From: a virus
Virus record (IMG/VR): IMGVR_UViG_3300048025_000118
Coordinates: 1-21,544 of that record
DNA: 21,544 nt
Strand: one strand, 5' to 3'
Shown here in pieces: positions 8,097-14,807 of the stretch. The notes under the pieces are model-generated. The model did not search any database and was not told the origin of the DNA. It saw nothing but the letters and a program-made list of their open reading frames with translations. The stretch's first letter is position 1; each line of letters opens with the position of its first letter. The translations under genes were made by a program, and so were the position numbers.

Positions 8097-9604
8097 CATT
8101 AGCACCAAACCCCGCTGATCCAACGACTCATATTATACAACAGGTACAAACTGCACAGGCACTTGGTAGACGACCTAACATTCGAGACATTCTCGGACAT
8201 TGTATAGATGCTTTACTTATAAACTTCAGACAGAACGGGTCTGATATTTTACACAACAACGATGCGTTTTTTTGTTACGCAGCGAAGGAAGGTATCTGGA
8301 AAATAGCAGACATTGTGGACATAAAGACAGACATAGACGAATGGTTTAGGTCTGCAATTAATTTAGTACCAACCAAACAATTCAGATCAGAAGTTTTGGA
8401 AGGCTTGATGATGAGGGTTCACATGGCTGAAGTTCCGTGGGGTAATGTCAGAAACATTATTATATGTAAGAACCTGATAGCTTACGACTTGGATAAAGGT
8501 CAGACTGTGACTGTGAAAAAGGAATGGTATCTCAGAGAAGACAACCTGTTGAATGTTGATTGGGTTAGTGGTGGCAAGTGTCCTGTCTGGGACTCGTCAT
8601 TAGAAAAACTATTTGCACATTTTACTGATCCTGTGGAGAGATCACAGGTTATCACACTTGTTGAAGAATGGATGGGAACTACATTATATAGACACAATAG
8701 ACCTAGAGCCTTGTCTAAATGTCTGTTCCTTTATGGAGAAAGACGTACAGGCAAGTCAACTATTCTGGATGTACCACGTCAAATCTTCGGAGAAAAATTA
8801 GCAACTGCCATAGACCTACAAGAACTAAGCGGGTTTGGAGCAGAGGCATTAATGAATAAAGCGGTATGGCTTTCTGATGAGATTAAGGTAGGAACAGTCA
8901 TGAATGATAGTGTTATTAAACGTGTCATTACAAACGAACCGCTTTCCATAAAGATTAAATTTGAAAAACCTTTTGAGGGCAGACTTAATTTAACAGTTGG
9001 TCTTGCGGGAAACTCACTACCTAAGATTGATGATACGTCAGATGCGGTGTATGATAGGATGATCTTTGTCCCGATGGATACTGTGATCGGAGCCTCAGCA
9101 GAAAATCAAAAATTAAAAGATGAGCTAGAAGCAGAGCTACCTGCAATTTTAAACAGAATGGTAGACAGACTTTCAGACATAAGAAGACGTGGACAATTTC
9201 AGATTCCAACGTGTCTGATTTCTAAGCAGGAAGAAATAAAACTAGAACAGGATCCGCTTCGTGGTTTTCTGGATGAGGCAATCACATCAACTAATAGTTT
9301 ATGTGCCATAAAAAATGGGGACATCGTGTCTGCATATCGTGGTTACTTATTAAAACAATTCGGAGGCGACCAAGCAAAGAACTCAAAAGTCTCAGCGGTC
9401 TGGTTGTCCAGAAGAATATCCGAGGCTTTTCCAAACTCAACTGTGGGCAGAGTTGATCAAGGAACAGTCAGAGCCAGATTTGGTTTACATTTTTCAGACA
9501 AGGGAAAAGCATGGTTGTCTGCGGGATGGGGAATGGAAGACACATTTTACAAACCAGATCAAAAGAAACTTAAAGAAGCTAATATAAACACAGGAGTTAA
9601 ATAG
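8093..9604 (+). CDS. SF3/D5-like replicative helicase
   Basis: Hexameric superfamily 3 DNA helicase of the phage P4/pox D5 kind, 503 aa from the chosen start. Walker A GERRTGKS (215-222), Walker B AVWLSDE (Asp262, Glu263), motif C LAGNSLP (Asn307) and a following arginine (Arg322) in YDRMIFVP are in the expected order. About 200 N-terminal residues precede the ATPase, where D5-N-like helical domains normally sit, and a further 150 follow. I chose ATG 8093 because it overlaps the primase stop as ATGA and has GGGAGA ten bases upstream; a TTG at 8069 would add eight residues. In many mobile elements AEP primase and SF3 helicase are fused; here they are two overlapping genes. Confidence 0.9.
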   Translation: MTLAPNPADPTTHIIQQVQTAQALGRRPNIRDILGHCIDALLINFRQNGSDILHNNDAFFCYAAKEGIWKIADIVDIKTDIDEWFRSAINLVPTKQFRSEVLEGLMMRVHMAEVPWGNVRNIIICKNLIAYDLDKGQTVTVKKEWYLREDNLLNVDWVSGGKCPVWDSSLEKLFAHFTDPVERSQVITLVEEWMGTTLYRHNRPRALSKCLFLYGERRTGKSTILDVPRQIFGEKLATAIDLQELSGFGAEALMNKAVWLSDEIKVGTVMNDSVIKRVITNEPLSIKIKFEKPFEGRLNLTVGLAGNSLPKIDDTSDAVYDRMIFVPMDTVIGASAENQKLKDELEAELPAILNRMVDRLSDIRRRGQFQIPTCLISKQEEIKLEQDPLRGFLDEAITSTNSLCAIKNGDIVSAYRGYLLKQFGGDQAKNSKVSAVWLSRRISEAFPNSTVGRVDQGTVRARFGLHFSDKGKAWLSAGWGMEDTFYKPDQKKLKEANINTGVK

Positions 9605-9784
9605 ATGCCCCGCCCGAATACAATTGGAGAACCGACAGTAATCTACAATGCCTTACTAAAGAAGACACAGTTAGAAAGGTTGCAGTATATCGCACATCAG
9701 GAACGTAAAACTGGCAAAACTCACATATCCGCCGCAAGTATTATAAGAGATGCTATAGACAAGTGGTTGACAGACAATGTCTGA
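9605..9784 (+). CDS. Small ribbon-helix-helix (CopG/Arc-like) protein
   Basis: 59-aa protein starting directly after the helicase stop, with AGGAG eight bases upstream. The N-terminus MPRPNTIGEPTVIYNALLKK supplies a possible beta strand, followed by two predicted helices (QLERLQYIAHQERK and SAASIIRDAIDKWL), the usual ribbon-helix-helix order of small DNA-binding repressors. A role in autoregulating the primase-helicase operon or binding an origin is possible. The last eight bases overlap the start of the next gene. Confidence 0.75.
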   Translation: MPRPNTIGEPTVIYNALLKKTQLERLQYIAHQERKTGKTHISAASIIRDAIDKWLTDNV

Positions 9785-10046
9785 CCTTGATTATTTAATA
9801 GCTGATGGTTTCAATGAAGCGATCATTGGCATAGGGTCTCGTATCAACATGGAAGACATTGTCTGTTATGACTATGATAAATGTGTAGATATATTAATTA
9901 AAGATCAACACATGGAATATGAGGATGCCATTGAGTGGATGGATTTTAATGTTTGTGGTGCTTGGATGGGGGATAAGACCCCTATATTTGTAAGGTGTGA
10001 TCCCACCCTAGATGGAACTTTAACAAAAGAAAATTGTAAAAAATAA
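9777..10046 (+). CDS. Small acidic conserved phage protein
   Basis: 89 aa, strongly acidic N-terminal two thirds. The pattern GFNEAIIGIGSR...DIVCYDYDKCVDIL...YEDAIEWMDFNVCGAWMGDKTPIF matches, from memory, a short family of unknown function common in phages of marine and soil bacteria. No catalytic motif is visible. It starts inside the ribbon-helix-helix gene; there is no Shine-Dalgarno sequence, but TTGACAGACA sits directly before the ATG. It is the last gene of the rightward operon and converges with the 52-aa gene on the other strand. Confidence 0.8.
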   Translation: MSDLDYLIADGFNEAIIGIGSRINMEDIVCYDYDKCVDILIKDQHMEYEDAIEWMDFNVCGAWMGDKTPIFVRCDPTLDGTLTKENCKK

Positions 10047-10205
10047 TTATTTCTTTTGAAAAGGTTCTACTATCTCAGGTGCATCTTCCATACATTCACA
10101 ATGCTTAGGTCTCCATGCATCTTCTTGAAGTATAAAGCCTAAGCCATCACACTTTTCACATGTAATGTCAGTAAAGGTTGGATGTATTTCTTGTTGATTT
10201 TCCAT
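10047..10205 (-). CDS. 52-aa protein with DnaJ-like CxxCxGxG knuckle
   Basis: Short gene read from ATG 10205 to TAA 10047. The centre reads CEKCDGLGF followed after some ten residues by CEC, which looks like one half of a DnaJ-type zinc finger and could bind one metal ion. The rest is acidic. The ribosome binding site AGGGAG lies in the 3' arm of a long hairpin directly upstream, so its expression is probably structure-controlled. Confidence 0.7.
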   Translation of the reverse strand: MENQQEIHPTFTDITCEKCDGLGFILQEDAWRPKHCECMEDAPEIVEPFQKK

Positions 10206-10256
10206 AAAAAAATCTCCCTATAAAATTCAATCTGTCAAGATTAATAATATAGGGAG
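10206..10256 (-). promoter_or_regulatory. Long hairpin with U7 overlapping a ribosome binding site (attenuator or RBS switch)
   Basis: Minus-strand arms CTCCCTATA (10256-10248) and TATAGGGAG (10222-10214) pair perfectly; further inside, TAA-type pairs and AATCT/AGATT close a TGAC loop, giving about 17 pairs with two mismatches and one bulge. Seven T (10212-10206) follow and run straight into the ATG. The structure can act as a rho-independent terminator and also hides the AGGGAG ribosome binding site. The TTGACAGATTG variant of the recurring leader forms the hairpin tip. Confidence 0.65.
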
Positions 10257-10285
10257 CGACATGGAATACTATAGTGTTTAATTAC

Positions 10286-10936
10286 CTATATATCAGTTGA
10301 ATATTTACTATCTGATGTGGTGTCAATACTCATTAAATCTTCAAAGGCTTTCAATGCAGAGAATGCTACACCGATTGTATCTTTAGCTAATTTTCTTCGC
10401 CACGATACATATTCTTCCATCTTAGATACTAGTGGCGGAGATGCTATGCAAAATAACTGACCATTAGATTTAATAGTTTGTATCCAACCCTCAGCTTCAC
10501 ACTCTTTAATCATAAGGCTTATTGTTTTTCGATCCGCACCCATTTCATCACATAAAGTGGTTATGTTATAAGGCTTATTAACTAAGTAGCCATAGACCAT
10601 CCACCTTGAAAAAGCATTTCGTAGCGGTGACGAATTAAAGTATCGTTGAATATCAGTATCCATTCTAGTTTGTCTAGCCTTGTGCATCTTCATTTCTGTA
10701 GTCAATAAAGCTATGACATATTCTCTTCGTAAATGTTCTTGAATTTCTTGAGACGTATTGGATTGATCCTTTGGTGGAAGTTCAAACCTATAGTCTGATG
10801 TTTTTTTAGTAGTCAAATTGTCAATTATATCAATGTAATCTTTTTCACAGTAATCCCCATCCGCTTGAGGTTTTAAATTTTGCTTATGATTTCTTTCAGA
10901 TTTTTTAAAATCTAGTATCTTATTAGTATTGTACAT
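10286..10936 (-). CDS. Winged-helix DNA-binding protein
   Basis: 216 aa from the chosen ATG. The C-terminal half carries a winged helix-turn-helix: helices around YNITTLCDEMGADRKTISLM and ECEAEGWIQ, then a wing (TIKSNGQLFCIA). The N-terminal 90 residues are charged and probably unstructured. An upstream in-frame TTG (10960) is rejected because ATG 10936 has AAGGAGAG at a good distance. It lies next to the iteron-like array at 11037-11350, which is its most obvious candidate target, as repressor or origin-binding protein; that link is inference. Confidence 0.75.
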   Translation of the reverse strand: MYNTNKILDFKKSERNHKQNLKPQADGDYCEKDYIDIIDNLTTKKTSDYRFELPPKDQSNTSQEIQEHLRREYVIALLTTEMKMHKARQTRMDTDIQRYFNSSPLRNAFSRWMVYGYLVNKPYNITTLCDEMGADRKTISLMIKECEAEGWIQTIKSNGQLFCIASPPLVSKMEEYVSWRRKLAKDTIGVAFSALKAFEDLMSIDTTSDSKYSTDI

Positions 10937-10951
10937 TTCGTCTCTCCTTAG

Positions 10952-10996
10952 TTCTGTCAATCTGTAGATTATAATCTCCTTTAATTTAAAAGTCCA
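10952..10996 (-). promoter_or_regulatory. Promoter and leader of the winged-helix gene
   Basis: Minus strand: -35 TGGACT (10996-10991), 16-base spacer, perfect -10 TATAAT (10974-10969), predicted +1 near 10962. The leader TTGACAGAAC (10961-10952) again starts at the predicted transcript start, followed by AAGGAGAG and the ATG. Confidence 0.6.
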
Positions 10997-11036
10997 TAGT
11001 TAAAGATGAACTATTTGCATTTAATTAACAAGCAAA

Positions 11037-11350
11037 TTAATGACAGTAAGATATTTTTACTGTCATTAATTGTGGTTTTACTGTCAGTAAATCAGACTTT
11101 GGGTGGTGTTTGGTTGAGGTTTTGCACTTGGAATACTAGATTAATGACAGTAAACGGGTTTTTACTGTCATTAAAAAGTTTTACTGTCGGTAAAAGCGGG
11201 AGAATAAGTGTTTGTTTTTACGGGATAAATTCTATTTTACTGACAGTATGACAGTAAAGTACAGTAAATCTCTTATTAAGTAGTAATATATAATAATAAT
11301 AATAGGTATATGTTTACTGTTTTACTGTACTTTACTGTCATTACTGTCAT
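11037..11350 (+). repeat. Iteron-like array with inverted repeats and AT-rich core (candidate origin or operator)
   Basis: About a dozen copies of TTACTGTC (or GACAGTAA) in both orientations. Pairs: 11037-11049 with 11057-11069 (13-bp arms, TTAATGACAGTAA); 11141-11154 with 11161-11174 (14-bp arms, 6-base loop); 11248-11268 with 11321-11341 (21-bp perfect arms). Near-palindromic single sites are TTTACTGTCAGTAAA (11077-11091) and 11179-11195. Four tandem copies fill 11313-11350. Between the 21-bp arms lies a nearly pure A/T stretch (11269-11310), suitable for DNA unwinding. It occupies the gap between the winged-helix gene and the RuvC-like gene. The 573 bases from 10937 to 11509 contain no supported gene. 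Confidence 0.75.
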
Positions 11351-11416
11351 GGATCACAAAGTCTGACGCTAGCCCCTGTGAAGGTTTGTTAGATTATAGT
11401 GGTAGACACAGACACG

Positions 11417-11443
11417 TTGACAGACTATGTTGGTGTCTATAAT
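11417..11443 (+). promoter_or_regulatory. Possible promoter of the RuvC-like gene
   Basis: TTGACA (11417-11422) and TATAAT (11438-11443) are both perfect but separated by only 15 bases. The TTGACAGACTATG stretch also equals the recurring leader, so the element may be either. The gene start follows 66 bases later. Confidence 0.45.
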
Positions 11444-11509
11444 GTTTTAAGAAAAAAACTTTTACTGAGTTCGCTGCGGACAAAAAAACACTTGGAATTG
11501 TAGGTATAA

Positions 11510-11971
11510 ATGGGAACATTAGTTGGTGTTGATATAGGAACTCTTTGCGGGGTTGCTTGGAGGAAAGATTCAGTCATCAGACACATCAGATTTGACACGT
11601 CTAAAGCTAGAATTAGCGGGGGCGGGATGAGACCTCTTATGATGAGAAGACATTTAATGGAATTGTTTGATGAGATAGAACCCATCGAAGAATTAGGTTT
11701 TGAATTAGTCCAAAGACATAGCGGGACATATGCGGGACAGATTTATGGAGAGTTGCGAGGTGTCTTGATGTCTGTCTGTGAAGAGATGTCTATCCCGTAC
11801 AGATCAATTGGCGTTACCACTATCAAGAAACATATGTGCGGGATTGGAATTGCATCAAAGGATATTGTCAGACAAGCAGTTGTCGAGAAGTATCCTGATC
11901 TAGACCCTCAGACAGAAGACGAGGCTGATGCGATTAGTATATTACAATGTGTAATGGATGGAGTTTTTTAA
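11510..11971 (+). CDS. RuvC-like Holliday junction resolvase
   Basis: 153 aa, the usual RuvC size, with an RNase H-like fold. Acidic catalytic residues appear at the expected places: Asp8 in GVDIGT, Glu65 in LGFELVQ, and Asp137 and Asp140 in EDEADAI, matching the E. coli RuvC spacing (7, 66, 138, 141). Lys106/Lys107 in TTIKKHMCG correspond to the conserved DNA-contacting basic patch. It probably resolves branched replication or recombination intermediates before packaging. The start has only a weak ribosome binding site (TAGG). The stop overlaps the next ATG by one base. Confidence 0.88.
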   Translation: MGTLVGVDIGTLCGVAWRKDSVIRHIRFDTSKARISGGGMRPLMMRRHLMELFDEIEPIEELGFELVQRHSGTYAGQIYGELRGVLMSVCEEMSIPYRSIGVTTIKKHMCGIGIASKDIVRQAVVEKYPDLDPQTEDEADAISILQCVMDGVF

Positions 11972-12192
11972 TGGGAAAAGTTATTCGACCTAAATTCAAA
12001 AGAGCAAAGAAGTATCATCTAGCTTGTAATGAATGTAACTCTATTAATTGGAGTATTCATTTAGACCCTGATATAGGTCAAGCAATTGTGGAGCGGTCTC
12101 CTAATTATGATGATCTCGATTTTGAATGTACTGCGGTGGAATGTTTGGAGTGTGGATACACTATCCAAATGAGAGGAATGCCCCATAATTAA
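11971..12192 (+). CDS. Small zinc-ribbon protein
   Basis: 73 aa from ATG 11971, preceded by GGAG seven bases upstream and sharing one base with the RuvC-like stop. Two CxxC knuckles (CNEC near 18-21 and CLEC near 61-64) about 40 residues apart suggest one zinc ribbon. The N-terminus is strongly basic (KVIRPKFKRAKK), which fits nucleic acid binding. Function unknown; coupling suggests it works with the resolvase. Confidence 0.7.
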   Translation: MGKVIRPKFKRAKKYHLACNECNSINWSIHLDPDIGQAIVERSPNYDDLDFECTAVECLECGYTIQMRGMPHN

Positions 12193-12202
12193 GGGGTACA
12201 AT

Positions 12203-12235
12203 CATACAGACGAGTATTGTTAACCCGTCTGTATG
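12203..12235. terminator. 10-bp inverted repeat between convergent genes
   Basis: CATACAGACG (12203-12212) and CGTCTGTATG (12226-12235) form a perfect stem in the short gap between the rightward zinc-ribbon gene and the leftward 78-aa gene. The place fits a bidirectional terminator, but no U-tract follows in either direction, so termination is not assured. Confidence 0.45.
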
Positions 12236-12257
12236 GCTCTTAAAAAGGCTTGTTTTT

Positions 12258-12494
12258 TCAGCAAGTCTCTATTTGCTCGATGTTTTCGTCATAAACCTTT
12301 TCTAAATGTTCGCAAACATCTTTCCAAGATTTCTGCTTTTCGGGGTCTCTTTCTGCCCAAGTACCATCTAGATTTTCATTGTCACATGCGAGAACAAAAT
12401 TACTGTCCTCTTCTAGAGTGCCATAGCATAAAGTTGTGCCACCATTTTTTCTTTTATAAACATAGTCTGCTTTCGTCACAAATTGTGTAGTCAT
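12258..12494 (-). CDS. Unrecognised 78-aa protein
   Basis: Soluble protein, basic at the start and acidic at the end, no motif recognised. ATG 12494 follows the upstream stop without overlap and has GAGGAGGA at good distance. Last gene of the long leftward series of small genes. Confidence 0.65.
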   Translation of the reverse strand: MTTQFVTKADYVYKRKNGGTTLCYGTLEEDSNFVLACDNENLDGTWAERDPEKQKSWKDVCEHLEKVYDENIEQIETC

Positions 12495-12755
12495 TTAATC
12501 CTCCTCAACATAAACAGTATCTAATTGACAATCCCCAAAGAACCATTGATCTAATTCCCCAAGAAATTTTTTAGATTTAGATGTGTGAAATACACTTCCG
12601 TTTGTAGGCTTTGTATTATTAAAGTCATCTTGAATTTCTTTCATTAACAGTTTAGCTTTTTCTTCAGCCTCTTCTTGAGAACTAGCCTCAATAGAAAAAT
12701 TATTATCAAACCAAATGTTAACGTCAAACTTGACTGTGTAATCTTTTTTACTCAT
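12495..12755 (-). CDS. Unrecognised 86-aa protein with EASSQEEAEEKA motif
   Basis: A beta-strand start (YTVKFDVNIWFDNNFSIEA) is followed by the helical SSQEEAEEKAKLL, a layout seen in many short phage proteins with a ferredoxin-like half-fold. Function unknown. ATG 12755 is preferred over ATG 12761 because the latter sits directly on the AGGAGG sequence; both overlap the upstream stop. A similar strand-then-EDAKA pattern occurs in the 52-aa gene at 14219-14377, possibly a distant relative. Confidence 0.65.
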   Translation of the reverse strand: MSKKDYTVKFDVNIWFDNNFSIEASSQEEAEEKAKLLMKEIQDDFNNTKPTNGSVFHTSKSKKFLGELDQWFFGDCQLDTVYVEED

Positions 12756-12972
12756 CTTCATCCTCCTCTAAAGGTTCATTATAGAAAATAACTAAACATT
12801 CGATGTCATCGCCAAAGCCAATGCCCTCACTTCCCTTACCCGTTCTAAGTATTCTAGCTTTTTCTTTAGCTACAATTCTTTCAAGGTCTTTGAGTGTCGC
12901 ATATCCCCAATTGGTATGACCTAAGTTTTCTTCACATGCCTCGTCAAAGGCATCCCCATGATATCTAGCCAT
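12748..12972 (-). CDS. Unrecognised 74-aa protein
   Basis: Starts MARYHGDAFDEACEE; middle helix DLERIVAKEKARIL; very acidic C-terminus (EPLEEDEDE). ATG 12972 overlaps the stop of the upstream gene (TGATG) and has GAGGGAGA upstream, so I prefer it to the longer in-frame reading from 13014. The acidic tail and small size would fit a DNA-mimic or protein-binding role, but nothing specific supports this. Confidence 0.62.
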   Translation of the reverse strand: MARYHGDAFDEACEENLGHTNWGYATLKDLERIVAKEKARILRTGKGSEGIGFGDDIECLVIFYNEPLEEDEDE

Positions 12973-13193
12973 CAGCTTTCTCCCTCTAATTGTTTGACAT
13001 CCATTTTGTTCCAAATGGATCGATTAACTTTAAATTTGATGTTATGAAATGGGACAAATATTCTTACCCATTTATAACCTACAACTGCAAAGACATGCCT
13101 AAGTCCACAAATTGGAAATCTCATTTCATTTAAGTAGACATGGAATAGTTGTGCAGTAGACCAAGACTTTTCTTTAGGCTTGTGCTTGTACAT
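12972..13193 (-). CDS. Unrecognised 73-aa protein
   Basis: Basic, aromatic-rich protein (SWSTAQLFHVYLNEMRFPI, VGYKWVRIFVPF). ATG 13193 is preferred because GAGGGGG lies six bases upstream; it begins within the last codons of the 104-aa gene. No family recognised. Confidence 0.62.
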   Translation of the reverse strand: MYKHKPKEKSWSTAQLFHVYLNEMRFPICGLRHVFAVVGYKWVRIFVPFHNIKFKVNRSIWNKMDVKQLEGES

Positions 13194-13488
13194 AGTCTGC
13201 CCCCTCTTCTCTTCCCTGGAAGTAACCAAGTGGCATAACGTCATGTTCTTGAGTTATGAAAAGGTCTTGCTGATCTATAAACTTAAAGATAGTCCAATAG
13301 ACATATGCCTTTATGTGTGATTGATCTTTGAATATATGAACGTCAAAAAACTTCCCATCATATTCAAAGTATTCATATGCATTATCAAAGTTTTCATCCT
13401 TGTCTATAATATCTTGGACAAATGTTTTGATCATGCTTACAAATTGCGGATTGGAATTGTAATACATTTCCATTCTGTAATTAGCCAT
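13174..13488 (-). CDS. Unrecognised 104-aa protein behind a hammerhead ribozyme
   Basis: Soluble protein rich in Tyr, Phe and Asp; no motif recognised. ATG 13488 has TATGGAG upstream, itself directly after the recurring leader TTGACAGAC (13511-13503). A type II hammerhead ribozyme ends two bases before the leader, so the mRNA of this gene is probably separated from, or linked to, its upstream neighbours by self-cleavage. Confidence 0.7.
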   Translation of the reverse strand: MANYRMEMYYNSNPQFVSMIKTFVQDIIDKDENFDNAYEYFEYDGKFFDVHIFKDQSHIKAYVYWTIFKFIDQQDLFITQEHDVMPLGYFQGREEGADYVQAQA

Positions 13489-13501
13489 TGTGTTTCTCCA
13501 T

Positions 13502-13511
13502 AGTCTGTCAA
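13502..13511 (-). promoter_or_regulatory. Recurring leader TTGACAGACT after the type II ribozyme
   Basis: The leader begins two bases after the 3' end of ribozyme stem II and is followed by TATGGAG and the start codon at 13488. Confidence 0.6.
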
Positions 13512-13512
13512 C

Positions 13513-13605
13513 TAATAAATCGAGGAACTGCCTCGTCAGTATGTCTCAGTCACAAGACACAGACACCCAAGTAAACTTGGATGTTTCAACATTTACGATT
13601 TATTA
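13513..13605 (-). ncRNA. Hammerhead ribozyme, type II
   Basis: Minus strand, 5' to 3': stem II strand TAATAAATCG (13605-13596), then further stem II bases, GAAA (13587-13584), stem III ACATCCAAG/CTTGGGTGT (13584-13576 with 13571-13563, one G-U pair, TTTA loop), cleavage residue C13562, stem I TGTGTCT/AGACATA (13561-13555 with 13546-13540), core CTGACGA (13539-13533), and the closing stem II strand ending CGATTTATTA (13522-13513). The outer ten stem II pairs are perfect; the inner part has G-U pairs and a small internal loop. Cleavage is expected between 13562 and 13561. The first stem II strand overlaps the last codons of the upstream 52-aa gene. Confidence 0.85.
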
Positions 13606-13751
13606 TTTTTTTCAAGCAGGTGAATGATTTTTTGAATACGTTCATAAGCGGAAAGGTGTGTCTCCACACCATCCACATATGTATCTGCTTTATACTCATA
13701 GCAATCTAATTGATGCTTGAGATCATAGGCAAGGATAAGAAGTTCATCCAT
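13593..13751 (-). CDS. Small 52-aa protein
   Basis: Reads MDELLILAYDLKHQLD at the start and ends in HLLEKNNKS; mostly helical, probable short coiled coil. It overlaps the upstream gene by eight bases. Its last codons double as one strand of stem II of the type II ribozyme. Function unknown. Confidence 0.62.
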   Translation of the reverse strand: MDELLILAYDLKHQLDCYEYKADTYVDGVETHLSAYERIQKIIHLLEKNNKS

Positions 13752-14052
13752 GATTTTTCAACCTTTTAGCAAACCATTTTTTAATTGAGACATTAGTTAC
13801 ATTGGTTTTTAATCCAATAAATTTTTTAACTAATTCTAAGTCTGCTAATATAGATTTATTAGTTTTACCATCAAATAAGAATGGACTGCCATGAAACATT
13901 TCCATCATACAAATTCTATAATAGATTTCTTGGATATTTTTTTCTGTAAAATGTCCAACCTCTATTAACATTGTCATATGGATCATAGTTTCAATAATAT
14001 CCTTACCAACATTTTCTAGATCACATTTTCTAGTATCATAATGTAAACCCAT
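13744..14052 (-). CDS. Unrecognised 102-aa protein
   Basis: Helical, methionine-rich protein (IIETMIHMTMLIEV, ICMMEMFHG) with a basic C-terminus (KKWFAKRLKNHG). I chose ATG 14052, with GGGAG eight bases upstream; a longer in-frame reading from a TTG at 14100 would run through the end of the upstream zinc-knuckle gene. No family recognised. Confidence 0.62.
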   Translation of the reverse strand: MGLHYDTRKCDLENVGKDIIETMIHMTMLIEVGHFTEKNIQEIYYRICMMEMFHGSPFLFDGKTNKSILADLELVKKFIGLKTNVTNVSIKKWFAKRLKNHG

Positions 14053-14054
14053 TA

Positions 14055-14219
14055 TTAATTCTCCCATACAAGATTTGAGGTTGGTTGCTTTTCTAAACAA
14101 TCAGGACACGAAACACTATCGTCTTTCAAACCAAACATTTCGCCTTGGAAAAAACTATTTTCATCCTCGTAATATTCGATGTGATCGCAGTAATCACATC
14201 CCATTTTTTCTTTAGCCAT
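14055..14219 (-). CDS. 54-aa protein with two CxxC zinc knuckles
   Basis: ATG 14219 (GGAG nine bases upstream, one-base overlap with the upstream stop). CDYC (8-11) and CPDC (about 38-41) suggest a small zinc ribbon. Acidic in the middle. Function unknown. Confidence 0.66.
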   Translation of the reverse strand: MAKEKMGCDYCDHIEYYEDENSFFQGEMFGLKDDSVSCPDCLEKQPTSNLVWEN

Positions 14220-14377
14220 TATTTTAACTCCTCTATTCTTTTAAAATCTATTGATTCAGTTTGAGATATTTTTTCATGTCCGTCAGTATAGTTTGCTTTT
14301 GCATCTTCTTTGTTGTCTGCTCTAACTACCCATACTTCAGTAACTTCTTTCCATACTTCTATTTCAAAAGTTTTCAT
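14219..14377 (-). CDS. 52-aa protein, strand-helix type
   Basis: MKTFEIEVWKEVTEVWVVRA forms two likely beta strands, then NKEDAKANY a helix. The pattern is common among short phage proteins of unknown function. Start and stop each share one base with the neighbouring genes (TAATG). Confidence 0.64.
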   Translation of the reverse strand: MKTFEIEVWKEVTEVWVVRADNKEDAKANYTDGHEKISQTESIDFKRIEELK

Positions 14378-14574
14378 TATGCATTCTCCCATCTTTCTAC
14401 ACCAACAATTTCAACTATATGGTCTTTATAGGCGGGGTGTTTTTCAAAATCATTCTCAATATCAGAGGCTAATCTTTGTATGTCTATGTAAAGACGTTTT
14501 CCATTTTCTTCTACATTTTCTTCTTCATCAACGTAGTCAAACACATCTATTTTAAAGTAAGATTGATTACCCAT
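14377..14574 (-). CDS. Unrecognised 65-aa acidic protein
   Basis: MGNQSYFKIDVFDYVDEEEN start, helical QRLASDIENDFEKHPAYKDH. Both ends share a base with the neighbouring genes. No motif recognised. Confidence 0.64.
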   Translation of the reverse strand: MGNQSYFKIDVFDYVDEEENVEENGKRLYIDIQRLASDIENDFEKHPAYKDHIVEIVGVERWENA

Positions 14575-14807
14575 TATTTATTCTCCCATTCTTCTATTTG
14601 ATTAAGTAAACCCTCAGCACATTCGTGTCTGCCCTCGCAGATATCATCAGTACCATCAGTAAGAATTTCTTCTCCATCAATGATAGGTTGCTGATATTTA
14701 ACCTCATCTATCAACCATGATTTAATCTTGTTAATCAAGTCATCTTTCTGATCTATTGCAGACATGAGATTGTCTCTCTCTGTATGTAGTGCTTTTATCT
14801 TATCCAT
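14574..14807 (-). CDS. Unrecognised 77-aa acidic protein with N-terminal coiled coil
   Basis: Residues 1-32 (starting MDKIKALHTERDNLMSAID) have coiled-coil character; the C-terminal half is acidic with two cysteines. It overlaps the 3' end of the upstream gene by eight bases. Function unknown. Confidence 0.64.
   Translation of the reverse strand: MDKIKALHTERDNLMSAIDQKDDLINKIKSWLIDEVKYQQPIIDGEEILTDGTDDICEGRHECAEGLLNQIEEWENK

Noticed and set aside
8874-8885. CTGATGA words inside genes (for example in the SF3 helicase, the polymerase N-terminus near 3132, the nuclease near 4733, and near 15617, 16284 and 18071) as further hammerheads
   Set aside because: They are ordinary Asp-Asp or Asp-Glu codons; no GAAA or UH partner with stems I-III could be placed around them.
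9605-9784. Antitoxin of a toxin-antitoxin pair with the 89-aa gene
   Set aside because: The ribbon-helix-helix plus small downstream gene layout is suggestive, but the 89-aa protein is acidic and resembles a common phage family rather than a toxin fold.
10047-10205. Complete DnaJ-type zinc-finger domain
   Set aside because: Only one CxxCxGxG unit plus a CxC is present; a full DnaJ central domain needs four units.
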